From Branchiibius hedensis (lineage in GTDB: Bacteria > Actinomycetota > Actinomycetes > Actinomycetales > Dermatophilaceae), in contig NZ_UESZ01000001.1 in NCBI RefSeq assembly GCF_900108585.1, forward strand, positions 1,798,001 to 1,862,000: a stretch of 64,000 bases of DNA, in the 5' to 3' direction. Positions 8,810-16,055 of the stretch are shown here, in pieces (within the stretch, counting starts at the first letter, position 1; every line of letters starts with the position of its first letter). Made by a program: the position numbers and the translations under genes. The notes below the pieces were generated by a model, which made no database searches, was not told the DNA's origin, and worked only from the letters and a program-made list of their open reading frames with translations.

Positions 8810-9535
8810 TCAGCCCACGAAGTTGAAATGGTAGGACTCGCCGGCGGTGCCGTACCGGAACGGATTGACGAACCCGTAGCGTCCGCCGTTGATGCGCAAC
8901 CAGCGGTTGCCGGCGCCTCCCCAGCCGAACTCCTCACCGCGACAGTCGGTCTCGCGGAAGTCAATCGCCACTGCCATTCCATGATTGGACGTGCCCGGCA
9001 CGGCTTCACGCGGGGCACCGAACACGCGGAACCAGTACCGCTGCTCGGCGACCGGACGGTAGGTCAGGTCGATCAGGGCATAGTGACCGAACTGCTTCTT
9101 GTATGCCGCTTCGAGCGAGTTCAGTTGCTGGTTGGCGTAGCAGTTCAGGTATCGCTGGGTGTTCTTGGTGTAGCCGTAACCAACGCTGCCCGGGCTGTTG
9201 AACTGCTTGTTCACCGGGCACAGGGTTGACGTCGACAACCGGCCGTTGACAGTTCGGAAACGGGTCGACTGCGACTCGATCACACCCCTGTTGATGTACC
9301 CGCCGGGGACCTTGATCCAACTGCCGTTGACCAGAGTGCCGCTGACGAACGAGTGCGATCCGCGATGACCGACGACACGGGCTGTGGTGGACGGCGCCGA
9401 CCGGACATTTGCCGACCGATCACCTGCTACCCAGCCGCGAATGCTGGTCCCGGCGTTCGCCGGTGCGACCTGGGCGACGGACAGGGCTGCTACTGCGACA
9501 GCAGCGCTAGTCACAGTCTTCTTGACGATGTTCAT
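8810..9535 (-). CDS. Secreted SH3b plus M15 D,D-carboxypeptidase (VanY-like)
   Basis: 241 aa. Signal peptide at residues 1-28 (cleavage after ANA). Residues ~35-90 form a bacterial SH3 domain (NVRSAPSTTARVVG, GSWIKVPGGYIN). Residues ~130-241 match peptidase M15B: DLTYRPVAEQ, SNHGMAVAIDF with the zinc-binding His and Asp, and the terminal ESYHFNF with the third ligand His. The enzyme would trim stem peptides of peptidoglycan outside the cell, easing mating-channel assembly or entry. Shine-Dalgarno GAGGAGC precedes ATG. A Signal I element lies 84 nt upstream, so here the transcript would have a leader. Confidence 0.88.
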   Translation of the reverse strand: MNIVKKTVTSAAVAVAALSVAQVAPANAGTSIRGWVAGDRSANVRSAPSTTARVVGHRGSHSFVSGTLVNGSWIKVPGGYINRGVIESQSTRFRTVNGRLSTSTLCPVNKQFNSPGSVGYGYTKNTQRYLNCYANQQLNSLEAAYKKQFGHYALIDLTYRPVAEQRYWFRVFGAPREAVPGTSNHGMAVAIDFRETDCRGEEFGWGGAGNRWLRINGGRYGFVNPFRYGTAGESYHFNFVG

Positions 9536-9619
9536 TCGTGCTCCTCATGGCGGACGTGCCGATGGCACGCCCGGTCGTTGTTTGCCGCGGCCGCGCAGGG
9601 TCGCGTTGCCGTCGTACGA

Positions 9620-9630
9620 ACGGTGCGACG
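9620..9630 (-). promoter_or_regulatory. Signal I element, minus orientation
   Basis: Reverse complement of CGTCGCACCGT, oriented toward the M15 peptidase gene but 84 nt from its ATG. It is opposed by a plus-strand copy at 9651, giving an inverted pair 20 nt apart. Confidence 0.5.
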
Positions 9631-9650
9631 ATCAGAAGGCCGAATCCCTT

Positions 9651-9661
9651 CGTCGCACCGT
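9651..9661 (+). promoter_or_regulatory. Signal I element without an adjacent start codon
   Basis: Exact 11-mer followed by AAC where a start codon is normally found. It lies in the 250-nt divergent gap 9536-9785; no convincing gene is seen immediately downstream. Confidence 0.45.
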
Positions 9662-9768
9662 GAGGGCAACTCCGGCGGATCACGGGCAGCGCAAGTTCGA
9701 GGTCGCGCCGGAGTCCCCACGTCGAAGCAGCAACCCGGAGACCCGTTCTGCGCGCCGACTGGCGCAGG

Positions 9769-9779
9769 CGTCGCACCGT
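9769..9779 (+). promoter_or_regulatory. Signal I element
   Basis: CGTCGCACCGT, then 6 nt, then GTG 9786. Confidence 0.6.
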
Positions 9780-9785
9780 GCATGC

Positions 9786-10103
9786 GTGGAACTCGAACCG
9801 CTGGCGTGGCCGAGAGATTGCCCGCCGAACAGCCGCACCGGATTTGTCCTCATCCTCGGCGTGTTCGTCGCGGCGGCAGCCGATCTGGCCGCCCTCGCCG
9901 CTGTCGTCTTGGACGCTGGGTTTTGGCGAACGGTGGCCGTATACGTCGCAGCACCAACGACCCTGATCGTCCTCGTAACCCTTGGTCTGGTCGCGCTCAC
10001 CGAGACTCGTCGACGTCGGCAACACCGCACACGACGTCGCACCGTCAGCGACGTGAACACCCACTCACCAGTTGAGTCGATGCCAGTGGTGCGCCATGGC
10101 TGA
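9786..10103 (+). CDS. Small two-TM membrane protein
   Basis: 105 aa. I chose GTG 9786 because it is 6 nt after a Signal I element; longer upstream readings lack support. Hydrophobic segments at about 18-42 and 50-72, followed by an Arg-rich cytoplasmic tail (TRRRRQHRTRRR). No family recognised. Its stop overlaps the ATG of the gene at 10096, beginning a three-gene coupled operon. Confidence 0.55.
   Translation: MELEPLAWPRDCPPNSRTGFVLILGVFVAAAADLAALAAVVLDAGFWRTVAVYVAAPTTLIVLVTLGLVALTETRRRRQHRTRRRTVSDVNTHSPVESMPVVRHG
10035..10045 (+). promoter_or_regulatory. Signal I element inside the 3' end of the 9786 gene
   Basis: Exact 11-mer, 7 nt before an in-frame GTG (10053) and 50 nt before ATG 10096. 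It may give internal transcription of the downstream genes, or be coincidental. Confidence 0.35.
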
Positions 10104-10509
10104 GGTCATCGACTTGCACCCGGCGCCCGATTGGGCCACCCCCACCACCGCCGTCGTGTCGGTGTTCGCACGCGACGGGCATCCAGTGCTGCTGACGCGG
10201 CACATCCTGTCCAGCGTCGGCGGCCAGGTGATCCTGAACAACGGTGCCCGGTTCGACTGCCAGCGCGGTATTGCGCCACGTCGCCAGGTCCGGTTCCCCG
10301 GCGGTGTCGCCACCGTTCGCCTGTTCCTGCCCGGCGACCCGCTCGCCGACATCGAACGCGCCAAAATCGAGCAGGCGATCAACTTCTCAGTGGCCGGTGC
10401 CGCAGCACTAGCCATCCACGCCGATCCCTCGAACGCCGCCGCCGCCGATGCTCTACGCGCAGGCGTGGAAGCCTGGGCCGGCTCAGCGTTGCGACCGGCC
10501 GCGCGATGA
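10096..10509 (+). CDS. Hypothetical protein
   Basis: 137 aa from ATG 10096, which overlaps the previous stop. Mixed alpha/beta with a C-terminal Ala-rich helical region; segments FARDGHPVLLTRHILSSVGGQVILNNGARFDC and VRFPGGVATVRLFLPGD are beta-rich. No membrane segment, no recognised family. Its TGA overlaps the next ATG (ATGA). Confidence 0.55.
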   Translation: MAEVIDLHPAPDWATPTTAVVSVFARDGHPVLLTRHILSSVGGQVILNNGARFDCQRGIAPRRQVRFPGGVATVRLFLPGDPLADIERAKIEQAINFSVAGAAALAIHADPSNAAAADALRAGVEAWAGSALRPAAR

Positions 10510-10742
10510 AGTCCACGTACACCCCTTCGCCGAATGCAAGGGTGCGGCGACGAATCTGGTTCTACGTCGCCCTCGACGTCCTGTTGGCCGCCCTTGTATT
10601 CGCACCATGGCTGGCCGCGGACACCCCGTCGTTACTGTCCGTGATCCTCCTAGGCGTCAACATCGCCATGACCTGCCTCGCTATTTACATCGACCTTCAG
10701 CCGCACCGAATCACCTTGGCGTACATCAGTTTTCTGGTTTGA
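10506..10742 (+). CDS. Small two-TM membrane protein, possibly truncated by the TnpB element
   Basis: 78 aa, starting in an ATGA overlap. Hydrophobic segments at about 19-36 and 42-62. The stop codon lies exactly at the edge of the TnpB element (the TGA at 10740-10742 is followed at once by the conserved ACCTCCCCGCCC end), so the original C-terminus may have been replaced on insertion. Function unknown. Confidence 0.55.
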   Translation: MKSTYTPSPNARVRRRIWFYVALDVLLAALVFAPWLAADTPSLLSVILLGVNIAMTCLAIYIDLQPHRITLAYISFLV

Positions 10743-10900
10743 CACCTCCCCGCCCTAAAGGGCGGGGATTCCAGACTCAGGCTGCCGGTGCCCGCGCTGC
10801 GGCGGGTTCCGGTCTTACGCCCTCAATACCTGCGGGGCGTTGACCAGCCCCGGCAGCCTTGTCCACGGGTGAACCGTGGGTCGTGCTGCCCCGCCCGAAG
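10743..10900 (-). ncRNA. Putative omegaRNA (reRNA) overlapping the tnpB 3' end
   Basis: In studied TnpB elements the guide RNA scaffold is encoded by the 3' end of tnpB plus the right end and finishes just after the terminal hairpin, with the guide taken from flanking DNA. Here the equivalent region ends with the GC hairpin at 10747-10768; the guide would be read from bases below about 10742, i.e. from the 10506 gene. Extent is inferred by analogy. Confidence 0.4.
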
Positions 10901-12144
10901 GCGCGGGCAACCACGACGGCTGCAGCGTTCTTGTCCCGGTCGCTGGCGACACCGCACGAAGTGCAGGTGTAGGTGCGCTGGTCCAGGGGGATGCGGTGCT
11001 TGGCTCTCGCGCCACAGTGGAAACAATCCATCGTGGTGAACGCCGGGTTCACCAGTTTCAGATCACGGCCGGCTTTGGCCGCTTGCCAGACCATGGCCGC
11101 TTTGGTCGCCCCGCACGCGGCGTCCGCGGCCTTGCGCGCCAGGGACCGGTTCTTGGACATGAACTTGGGTCGGAAGTCTTCGACCGCGACCCGATCATGC
11201 TGAGCCACTAGGGCTTTAGCCCATTTGTGGGCGGTGTCGCTGCGCTGGTTCGCGATCTTCTGGTGCGCCTTGGCCGTCAACTTCTTGGCCCGCCGGTAAC
11301 CCTTGGTTGGCGGGGTGCCCCTGGGGTTGCCGTGCGCTTGGTAGGAGCGTCGGGCCATCATCCGCTGATACCGCGCCAGCTTCTGCGCGGCTGTTTTGCC
11401 GTGCCCTGGGTACAGCAAGTCGAAGGTGCCGGACTCGTCCACCTGCGTGACCACACCGGCGTCATCAACATGCGCGGTGACCGTGGTCGCCAGTTGCTTG
11501 ATGCCCCAGTCGATTCCGACCACCCGACCATCACCCACCGCCGGCAACGTCTCATCCGGTGCCTGCACCACGAACGAGGCGTACCAGTGCCCGACCGCGT
11601 CCTGGAACACCGTCACCGAACTCGGCTTGCCCGGCAACGGCCGTAACCACACCACCGGGATCAACACCCCACCCGGTAGCCGCAGGGCATCCCGCCCGGT
11701 GGCCGGGTGAGTGGTAAGCCCGAAGTTGTGCCCGGCATACGACAACGTCGCCAACGAGTGGTGCCGGGACTTGAACCGAGGCAACCCAGCCCGCCTCGTG
11801 ACCCGGACCTTGTTCTTACGGTCCAGCAACGCCTTCGTGCGCGATTTCGCGAACGCGCGGCAGGTCTGCTGCTGCGGATCCTGCGCCGACAGCGCCAACC
11901 AGTTGGCCCCCTCGGCATCGACGCCGGGACCAGAAACGTTGTGCCGCAACTGCGTCACAAGCGCCGCCTGATCCTTGTAACCGAACGTCGCCGCCAGATC
12001 CCCGGTCGCACGAGCCTGCCGGAACCGGGTCTGCGACGCCTCGACCAACTGGTTCCACACGAACCGGCACGCATCCCACTCCCGCCCCAAGTACGCGCGG
12101 GCCTGAGCGCCCGGGCGCAACCGGTAGGTGTAACGAACCTTCAC
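10777..12144 (-). CDS. tnpB: TnpB RNA-guided endonuclease
   Basis: 455 aa, full length for the family. N-terminal helical domain (YRLRPGAQARAYL, CRFVWNQLVEA). Split RuvC nuclease with all three acidic residues: D in VGIDWGIKQLA, E in VAVEDFRPKF, D in GVASDRDKNAAA. Zinc ribbon CFHCGARAKH ... CTSCG lies between the last two. TnpB proteins cut DNA next to a short motif using an omegaRNA guide and help retain the element at donor sites. Catalytic residues are intact, so it may be active. A minus-strand Signal I 11-mer is 48 nt upstream. Confidence 0.93.
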   Translation of the reverse strand: MKVRYTYRLRPGAQARAYLGREWDACRFVWNQLVEASQTRFRQARATGDLAATFGYKDQAALVTQLRHNVSGPGVDAEGANWLALSAQDPQQQTCRAFAKSRTKALLDRKNKVRVTRRAGLPRFKSRHHSLATLSYAGHNFGLTTHPATGRDALRLPGGVLIPVVWLRPLPGKPSSVTVFQDAVGHWYASFVVQAPDETLPAVGDGRVVGIDWGIKQLATTVTAHVDDAGVVTQVDESGTFDLLYPGHGKTAAQKLARYQRMMARRSYQAHGNPRGTPPTKGYRRAKKLTAKAHQKIANQRSDTAHKWAKALVAQHDRVAVEDFRPKFMSKNRSLARKAADAACGATKAAMVWQAAKAGRDLKLVNPAFTTMDCFHCGARAKHRIPLDQRTYTCTSCGVASDRDKNAAAVVVARAFGRGSTTHGSPVDKAAGAGQRPAGIEGVRPEPAAARAPAA

Positions 12145-12192
12145 GACTCCACCACATCACCAGGCACCGACAACATCACCCTCATACCCCAC

Positions 12193-12203
12193 ACGGTGCG
12201 ACG
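12193..12203 (-). promoter_or_regulatory. Signal I 11-mer upstream of tnpB
   Basis: Exact 11-mer on the coding strand of tnpB, 48 nt before its ATG and inside the element's hairpins. Might drive tnpB from the plasmid's own regulator; chance is not excluded. Confidence 0.35.
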
Positions 12204-12330
12204 GATGATCCGAAGTGTCCGCGTCACGGACGCGATTCACCCCCGCCCTAAAGGACGGGGCACCCTCGCTTCCGCTTGGTGGCTACGCAGGTACTGGCGA
12301 GGCGTTGAACGGTAGCTCGGCGTCCACACC

Positions 12331-12341
12331 CGTCGCACCGT
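12331..12341 (+). promoter_or_regulatory. Signal I element
   Basis: CGTCGCACCGT, 6 nt before ATG 12348. Confidence 0.6.
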
Positions 12342-12347
12342 AGCGAC

Positions 12348-12494
12348 ATGAACAGTGCGATGCTTCCCGCTAGTGGTGCCCCGAACGGAGCAACCTTCCT
12401 CCTAGCATTTGCCGTGGCCGGCGCGTTCATTGGTACGTGTTGGCTGGCGTCCAAGGTTCGATCGGTCTTTTCGCGCAGGGGCGTGTCCAGGTGA
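12348..12494 (+). CDS. Small single-TM membrane protein
   Basis: 48 aa, found by placing a start 6 nt after a Signal I element. One hydrophobic segment at about 15-34 (TFLLAFAVAGAFIGTCWLA) followed by a short basic tail (SKVRSVFSRRG). Its TGA overlaps the GTG of the next gene (GTGA), supporting genuine translation. Function unknown. Confidence 0.55.
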   Translation: MNSAMLPASGAPNGATFLLAFAVAGAFIGTCWLASKVRSVFSRRGVSR

Positions 12495-12712
12495 ACGCTC
12501 CAGGCGTCGTCATTGTTGAGCGCGACGGCCGACCGGTGGGCTTCGAGCAGGCACCGACCAGCCCGATCACTGGCTCTGGCCGTTTGTGGGTTGCGGACAC
12601 GCTCAGCCTCTTGGACGCGCACACTCACCGCGCAGACCGTTGGAAACATGCCCGTTGGCGGGGTTCGAGCCGAGCGGCAGCCGAAGCGGCGCTGTTACGC
12701 AACGCCGGCTGA
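12491..12712 (+). CDS. Hypothetical small protein
   Basis: 73 aa, GTG start in a GTGA overlap with the preceding small membrane protein. N-terminal beta hairpin-like part (GVVIVERDGRPVGFEQ) and an Arg/Ala-rich C-terminal helix. No recognised family. An ATG-initiated longer reading from 12437 is possible but lacks context support. Confidence 0.45.
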   Translation: MNAPGVVIVERDGRPVGFEQAPTSPITGSGRLWVADTLSLLDAHTHRADRWKHARWRGSSRAAAEAALLRNAG

Positions 12713-12740
12713 CCGCTGCAGGGCGGACGGACGTCGCAGT

Positions 12741-12781
12741 CGGTTTCGTCTGTTCGCGCGCAACGCGGGCGGGCGAAACTT
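12741..12781. promoter_or_regulatory. Palindromic upstream element (GTTTCG ... CGAAAC)
   Basis: GTTTCG at 12743 and CGAAAC at 12774 flank ~25 nt. The whole ~40 nt is repeated, reversed, at 50956-50996 with only a few differences. In both places it lies upstream of a Signal I element, so it is a candidate operator. Confidence 0.5.
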
Positions 12782-12810
12782 GTCGACGGACGGCTGCGCC
12801 AGCGGACGGA

Positions 12811-12821
12811 CGTCGCACCGT
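12811..12821 (+). promoter_or_regulatory. Signal I element
   Basis: CGTCGCACCGT, 6 nt before ATG 12828; decides the start of the lipoprotein gene. Confidence 0.65.
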
Positions 12822-12827
12822 ACCAAC

Positions 12828-14126
12828 ATGCGCAGTCGCCTCCTGACCACCACCGCGGTTCTGATTGCTTCGGCAACGTTGGTTGCTGGATGCTCCGGCG
12901 CACCAGACGCCACGCGCACCGTCACCGCGACGGTCACCCAAACTTCGGGCGCCAACGTGCACGGCTCCATCCAGGTGGCTGCGTGGTCTTCTGAGCCCTA
13001 CCAGGGATCTTTTGCGGACGCTGGCGCGGGTGGGAAGCTGTCCACGCCGGACGGGTCCTGGTCGTTCTATGCCGACCGCAGCAACGTTTCGAGTTACCTG
13101 ACAGGCGACACCAAGGCGTACTTCGTCTCCAACGGGACGTACACGGCGGCTGACGCGACGAGCACCCCCTCGACCACGCGCGCCGCACCCAGCCAGTCGG
13201 ACTTCACGCTGCTACCTATCGGGTGGACGTTCACCGCGCCTGCACCGACCGCCGGCGTCGACGCACCAGCCTCGTCCAGCGCATCCCGCACAAAGATCGC
13301 CTTGCTGGCCGGTGGCCGCGCAATATCGTTGGCGGGCAACCTCAACGGCGGCGGCAAAGCGGTAGTAGCGATCCCGGCCAGCGCCGTCTCCAGTGCTGTC
13401 GTGCAAGTGACGTACGCGGGCCTGGTCCAGAAATACGATCCGTTCACCGGCCGGCTGCTGACTACAGGTGTTGCGGCTGGCCTTTACGACAACCTGTCGA
13501 ATGTCGGCACAGGCAGTTGCCCGCCCATCAAGTCCGGGTTCGACTCCAGCACCGGGGTCCAGATCAACGCGACGTGCGGCATCGTGTCGGTCACGCGGTC
13601 CGCTTATAACCCGGAAAGCGGCTGGGCCCCAACGGGAACCGTGTGGGTGACGGTTGTCACCATCTTGCCAACCACCACGGCAACGTACCGGCTCAGTGGC
13701 GTCGATCCAGCGGTGTACAAGCTCACCCCGAAGGTGACCGCTGCCGGACTGGGCGGCACGAAAGCATGGTCGGCGACCGTCACCGGTCAACAGACAACGC
13801 TGGTATTCGCTGCTCCGGCGCGGCACGCTTCGCTCGCCCTGTCGATGCAAGTCACCTACACCGGAACCACGACTGACCCCCGGACCGCCTCTCCAACGAT
13901 CACAGTCACACCTGCGGCGCCGACCAGCGCCCCGACGCCCTCGACCAGTGCTGCCACTTCCACGACTCCGGAAGCGCCGACCAGCACGGCGACGCCCACC
14001 CCTGGGACCACCAGCAGCGCCGTGCCCACGCCGCAAACCTTCACGCTCACACCGGTCATCCCAGGCACAGTCACGATCCCTGTCACGGTCAACACAACCG
14101 TCCAGTTCGCCAGTCTCGGCAACTGA
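12828..14126 (+). CDS. Secreted lipoprotein, Thr/Pro-rich
   Basis: 432 aa from ATG 12828; the frame is open for 105 codons further upstream, but the lipobox signal peptide (LVAGC, Cys22) and the Signal I spacing fix this start. After lipidation the protein would be tethered outside the membrane. Residues ~40-330 are beta-rich and of unknown fold (YTAADATSTPSTT, LTGDTKAYFV, IVSVTRSAYNPESGW). Residues ~345-400 are a Thr/Ser/Pro/Ala linker suited to spanning the wall, followed by a short hydrophobic beta segment. It heads the plus-strand tagged-protein operon (14150-16048). Role in surface contact is inference. Confidence 0.75.
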   Translation: MRSRLLTTTAVLIASATLVAGCSGAPDATRTVTATVTQTSGANVHGSIQVAAWSSEPYQGSFADAGAGGKLSTPDGSWSFYADRSNVSSYLTGDTKAYFVSNGTYTAADATSTPSTTRAAPSQSDFTLLPIGWTFTAPAPTAGVDAPASSSASRTKIALLAGGRAISLAGNLNGGGKAVVAIPASAVSSAVVQVTYAGLVQKYDPFTGRLLTTGVAAGLYDNLSNVGTGSCPPIKSGFDSSTGVQINATCGIVSVTRSAYNPESGWAPTGTVWVTVVTILPTTTATYRLSGVDPAVYKLTPKVTAAGLGGTKAWSATVTGQQTTLVFAAPARHASLALSMQVTYTGTTTDPRTASPTITVTPAAPTSAPTPSTSAATSTTPEAPTSTATPTPGTTSSAVPTPQTFTLTPVIPGTVTIPVTVNTTVQFASLGN

Positions 14127-14131
14127 GCTCC

Positions 14132-14149
14132 GCCGCCAACCAATAGGGC
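14132..14149 (+). promoter_or_regulatory. Cassette-boundary element (GCCGCCAACCAA)
   Basis: GCCGCCAACCAA-TAGGGC immediately before the leader ATG at 14150 and 6 nt after the lipoprotein stop. One of five copies, all between a stop codon and a tagged gene or its leader. Confidence 0.55.
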
Positions 14150-14254
14150 ATGACCACTGTTGACGACTCAGGACTCCTTCGTCATCACACCTCGCGCATC
14201 GAGCTTCGCTCGGCGCACGAGGCAACCCGACCGGGCCGAGAGGAGTCAGCATGA
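14150..14254 (+). CDS. Leader peptide 1, coupled to tagged protein 1
   Basis: 34 aa, MTTVDDSGLLRHH...ELRSAHEATRPG type. Its TGA overlaps the ATG of the tagged gene at 14251. The peptide begins like the tag (M-T-T-V-D) and then carries the conserved ELRSAHEATRPG block seen in the other leaders. The RNA over that block folds as a short hairpin (TCGAGC-TTC-GCTCGG). Confidence 0.5.
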   Translation: MTTVDDSGLLRHHTSRIELRSAHEATRPGREESA

Positions 14255-15060
14255 GCACGGTTGATGCGTCGGGTGCGATTCACGGCAGCGACGGCAAGTT
14301 CGCGGGGCACATCGCCAGCGAACCAGCCTCGTCGGTTGCCCTGGCCGAGCCACTGGCACCCAATGCGCGCGAAGCCGAAATCAAGACCGTGTTGGAACGG
14401 GTCCACACCACCGTTCAGGCGCGCGTCCAGTCGCTGTACGCCGCGCACGAAGCGGCCGGCGGGCGCGTCGACATCGACACGGTCCGAGGTGAGGAGCACG
14501 TCCGCTGGACCGACACCGACGGCAACCTGTGGCGACAGACAACGCCGGCCGACCCGGACGCGTTCGATGACTACGACATCGGGCTGCCGGTGGAAACCTT
14601 CGACCGGCAACCGACCGCATGGATCATGCGTGACGGCGCTGTCGTCCGGCAGGAGACCGACCCACGCACCGGCGCCCTGATGCCGTTCATCACCAACGCC
14701 GCAGAAGGCGGTACGCACACCCGCTACTTGGCGAGCAACGCCGACGAGTTCACCGACTCCGACGGGAAGTTCCACCGCAGCGGCGGAAAGGCTGCGTGGA
14801 TCAGCGCCGACAGCGTCGAGTGGTACGAACACGGCGTTTCCCACCGCGACCGCAGCGATGGACCCCAACAGATCGACGCCGATGGCCAGTGCAGCTACTA
14901 CGAGTTGGGCCATTACATTCCAGCCTCGGAGCTCGCCCCCGACCTGCTGGCGCGCCACGGTGTTCGACTGGACCCTCAAGATGGCAACCTGTACGTCGAA
15001 GCTGTCGCCGACGACCCCGATTGCGACTTGATGAACATGTACGCCGAGGGGGATCTGTGA
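14251..15060 (+). CDS. Tagged protein 1 (HRxDGPA/MORN-like body)
   Basis: 269 aa. Residues 1-~30 are the shared tag (MSTVDASGAIHGSDGKFAGH then IASEPASSVAL). The body is a mixed region with EAAGGRVDIDTVRGEEHVRWT and VETFDRQPTAWIM, then MORN-variant-like repeats (FHRSGGKAAWI, VEWYEHGVSHRD, DGPQQIDADG, YYELG). The same body plan is found in the tagged proteins at 22347 and 23398. No signal peptide or membrane segment. Start fixed by the ATGA overlap with leader 1. Function unknown; delivery to the recipient is a hypothesis based on the tag. Confidence 0.7.
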   Translation: MSTVDASGAIHGSDGKFAGHIASEPASSVALAEPLAPNAREAEIKTVLERVHTTVQARVQSLYAAHEAAGGRVDIDTVRGEEHVRWTDTDGNLWRQTTPADPDAFDDYDIGLPVETFDRQPTAWIMRDGAVVRQETDPRTGALMPFITNAAEGGTHTRYLASNADEFTDSDGKFHRSGGKAAWISADSVEWYEHGVSHRDRSDGPQQIDADGQCSYYELGHYIPASELAPDLLARHGVRLDPQDGNLYVEAVADDPDCDLMNMYAEGDL

Positions 15061-15185
15061 TGAGCACCGTCGACGCTTCCGGACTCCTCCGGCTCGCTCC
15101 GCATCGCCTCCGTCATCACACCTCGCACATCGAGCTCAGCGCGGCGCCCGAGGCAACAAGGGAGGATTCGGATGACTACCGTTGA
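15060..15185 (+). CDS. Leader peptide 2
   Basis: 41 aa (MSTVDASGLLRLAPHRLRHH...). Its ATG overlaps the stop of tagged gene 1 and it ends 14 nt inside tagged gene 2 in another frame. Begins with the same eight residues as the tag, then the leader-specific sequence; conserved EATR near the end. Confidence 0.5.
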   Translation: MSTVDASGLLRLAPHRLRHHTSHIELSAAPEATREDSDDYR

Positions 15186-16048
15186 TGCGTCGGGCGCGAT
15201 TCACGGCAGTGACGGACGGTTCACCGGCCACGTAGGTTTAGAGCCCGACATATCCCTGACTTCGTCCAGTCTGTTTACACCGCAGGCGATTCCGCTGAGC
15301 GACCAGGCAGCCTTGGCCGCTCACCGGGCCTACACCAGCGAGGTCGGTGCTGCGCGCAATGCGATCCAAGAACAGATGGACCGCCTGGATGCGCAACTGT
15401 TCGTGCGGGAAATGACTGCTGAGTGGGCGGCCGCGGAAATAATCGACCTGAACCTCACCCGGGTCGACACCGCAGCGGTATCGATCACCGACGATGAAGA
15501 AGACGGCGAACGCGCGGTCTACGTCGCCCGTCGGCCGCCGAACCGTGCTGAAAGTCTGGGCCAACAGCCGCATACTCAGCGGGTTCTACGAGCGGTTCGC
15601 CGTCGACCCAGACGACGGGGACGTGTGGGATGAGGAGTGGGAGCTAGACGTCGCAAAGCTGCGTCGCGAGGGTGCTTTGGAACAGCCCGATGGCGTGTGG
15701 CAGGTTGCCGATGCGGCCAACCAGCAGCGACGGACGTTGTCGTTTTCCCGGATGAGAACCGACGTGCGAGACAAGTGCCCGCGTGCCCGGTTCGTGGCGT
15801 ACTTCAACGATGCTGATGGCCCGGTGCTGGACGGACTGTACGACGCCGATGGGAACCAGGTGTACGGCGACAAAGCCGACCCGAGTTGGCACACCGACTC
15901 CTCCGTTCGCGACGACGATTTCGAGAGCGAGACGGCTGGACTGATCCAGGACATGGGAGACATCGCCCGCGACCACTGGCCGGACACGACGCCGGACTGG
16001 GCGTCGCGGGACATCAACCTGATCGACCTCGGCGGGGCCGAGTCCTAG
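15172..16048 (+). pseudogene. Tagged protein 2, frameshifted
   Basis: The first frame (15172-~15540) encodes the tag (MTTVDASGAIHGSDGRFTGH) and a helical segment; the homologous continuation is in the +1 frame, to 16048. The paralogue at 19827 covers both halves in one frame: its ARFVAYF-DDADG and VYDADGSQVYGD-SDPSWHTD blocks match the second-frame RARFVAYFNDADG and YDADGNQVYGDKADPSWHTD. The shift lies near 15525-15545, in a CG-rich stretch. It could be a true disruption, a sequencing error or, less likely, programmed frameshifting. Confidence 0.75.
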
Positions 16049-16055
16049 CTGCGGA

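Larger units (their letters stand above)
10743..12262 (-). mobile_element. IS200/IS605-like TnpB-only element
   Basis: A tnpB gene flanked by similar stem-loops: 10747-10768 (9-bp perfect stem, loop TAAA) and 12241-12260 (8 pairs, one mismatch, same TAAA loop). No tnpA transposase is present, so the element would need a transposase in trans. Subterminal hairpins and lack of long terminal inverted repeats are typical of this group. Outer boundaries are estimated from the hairpins. Confidence 0.75.

Noticed and set aside
12513-12827. 105-codon N-terminal extension of the lipoprotein gene
   Set aside because: Overlaps the 12491 gene and would bury a perfect lipobox signal peptide and a correctly spaced Signal I element.
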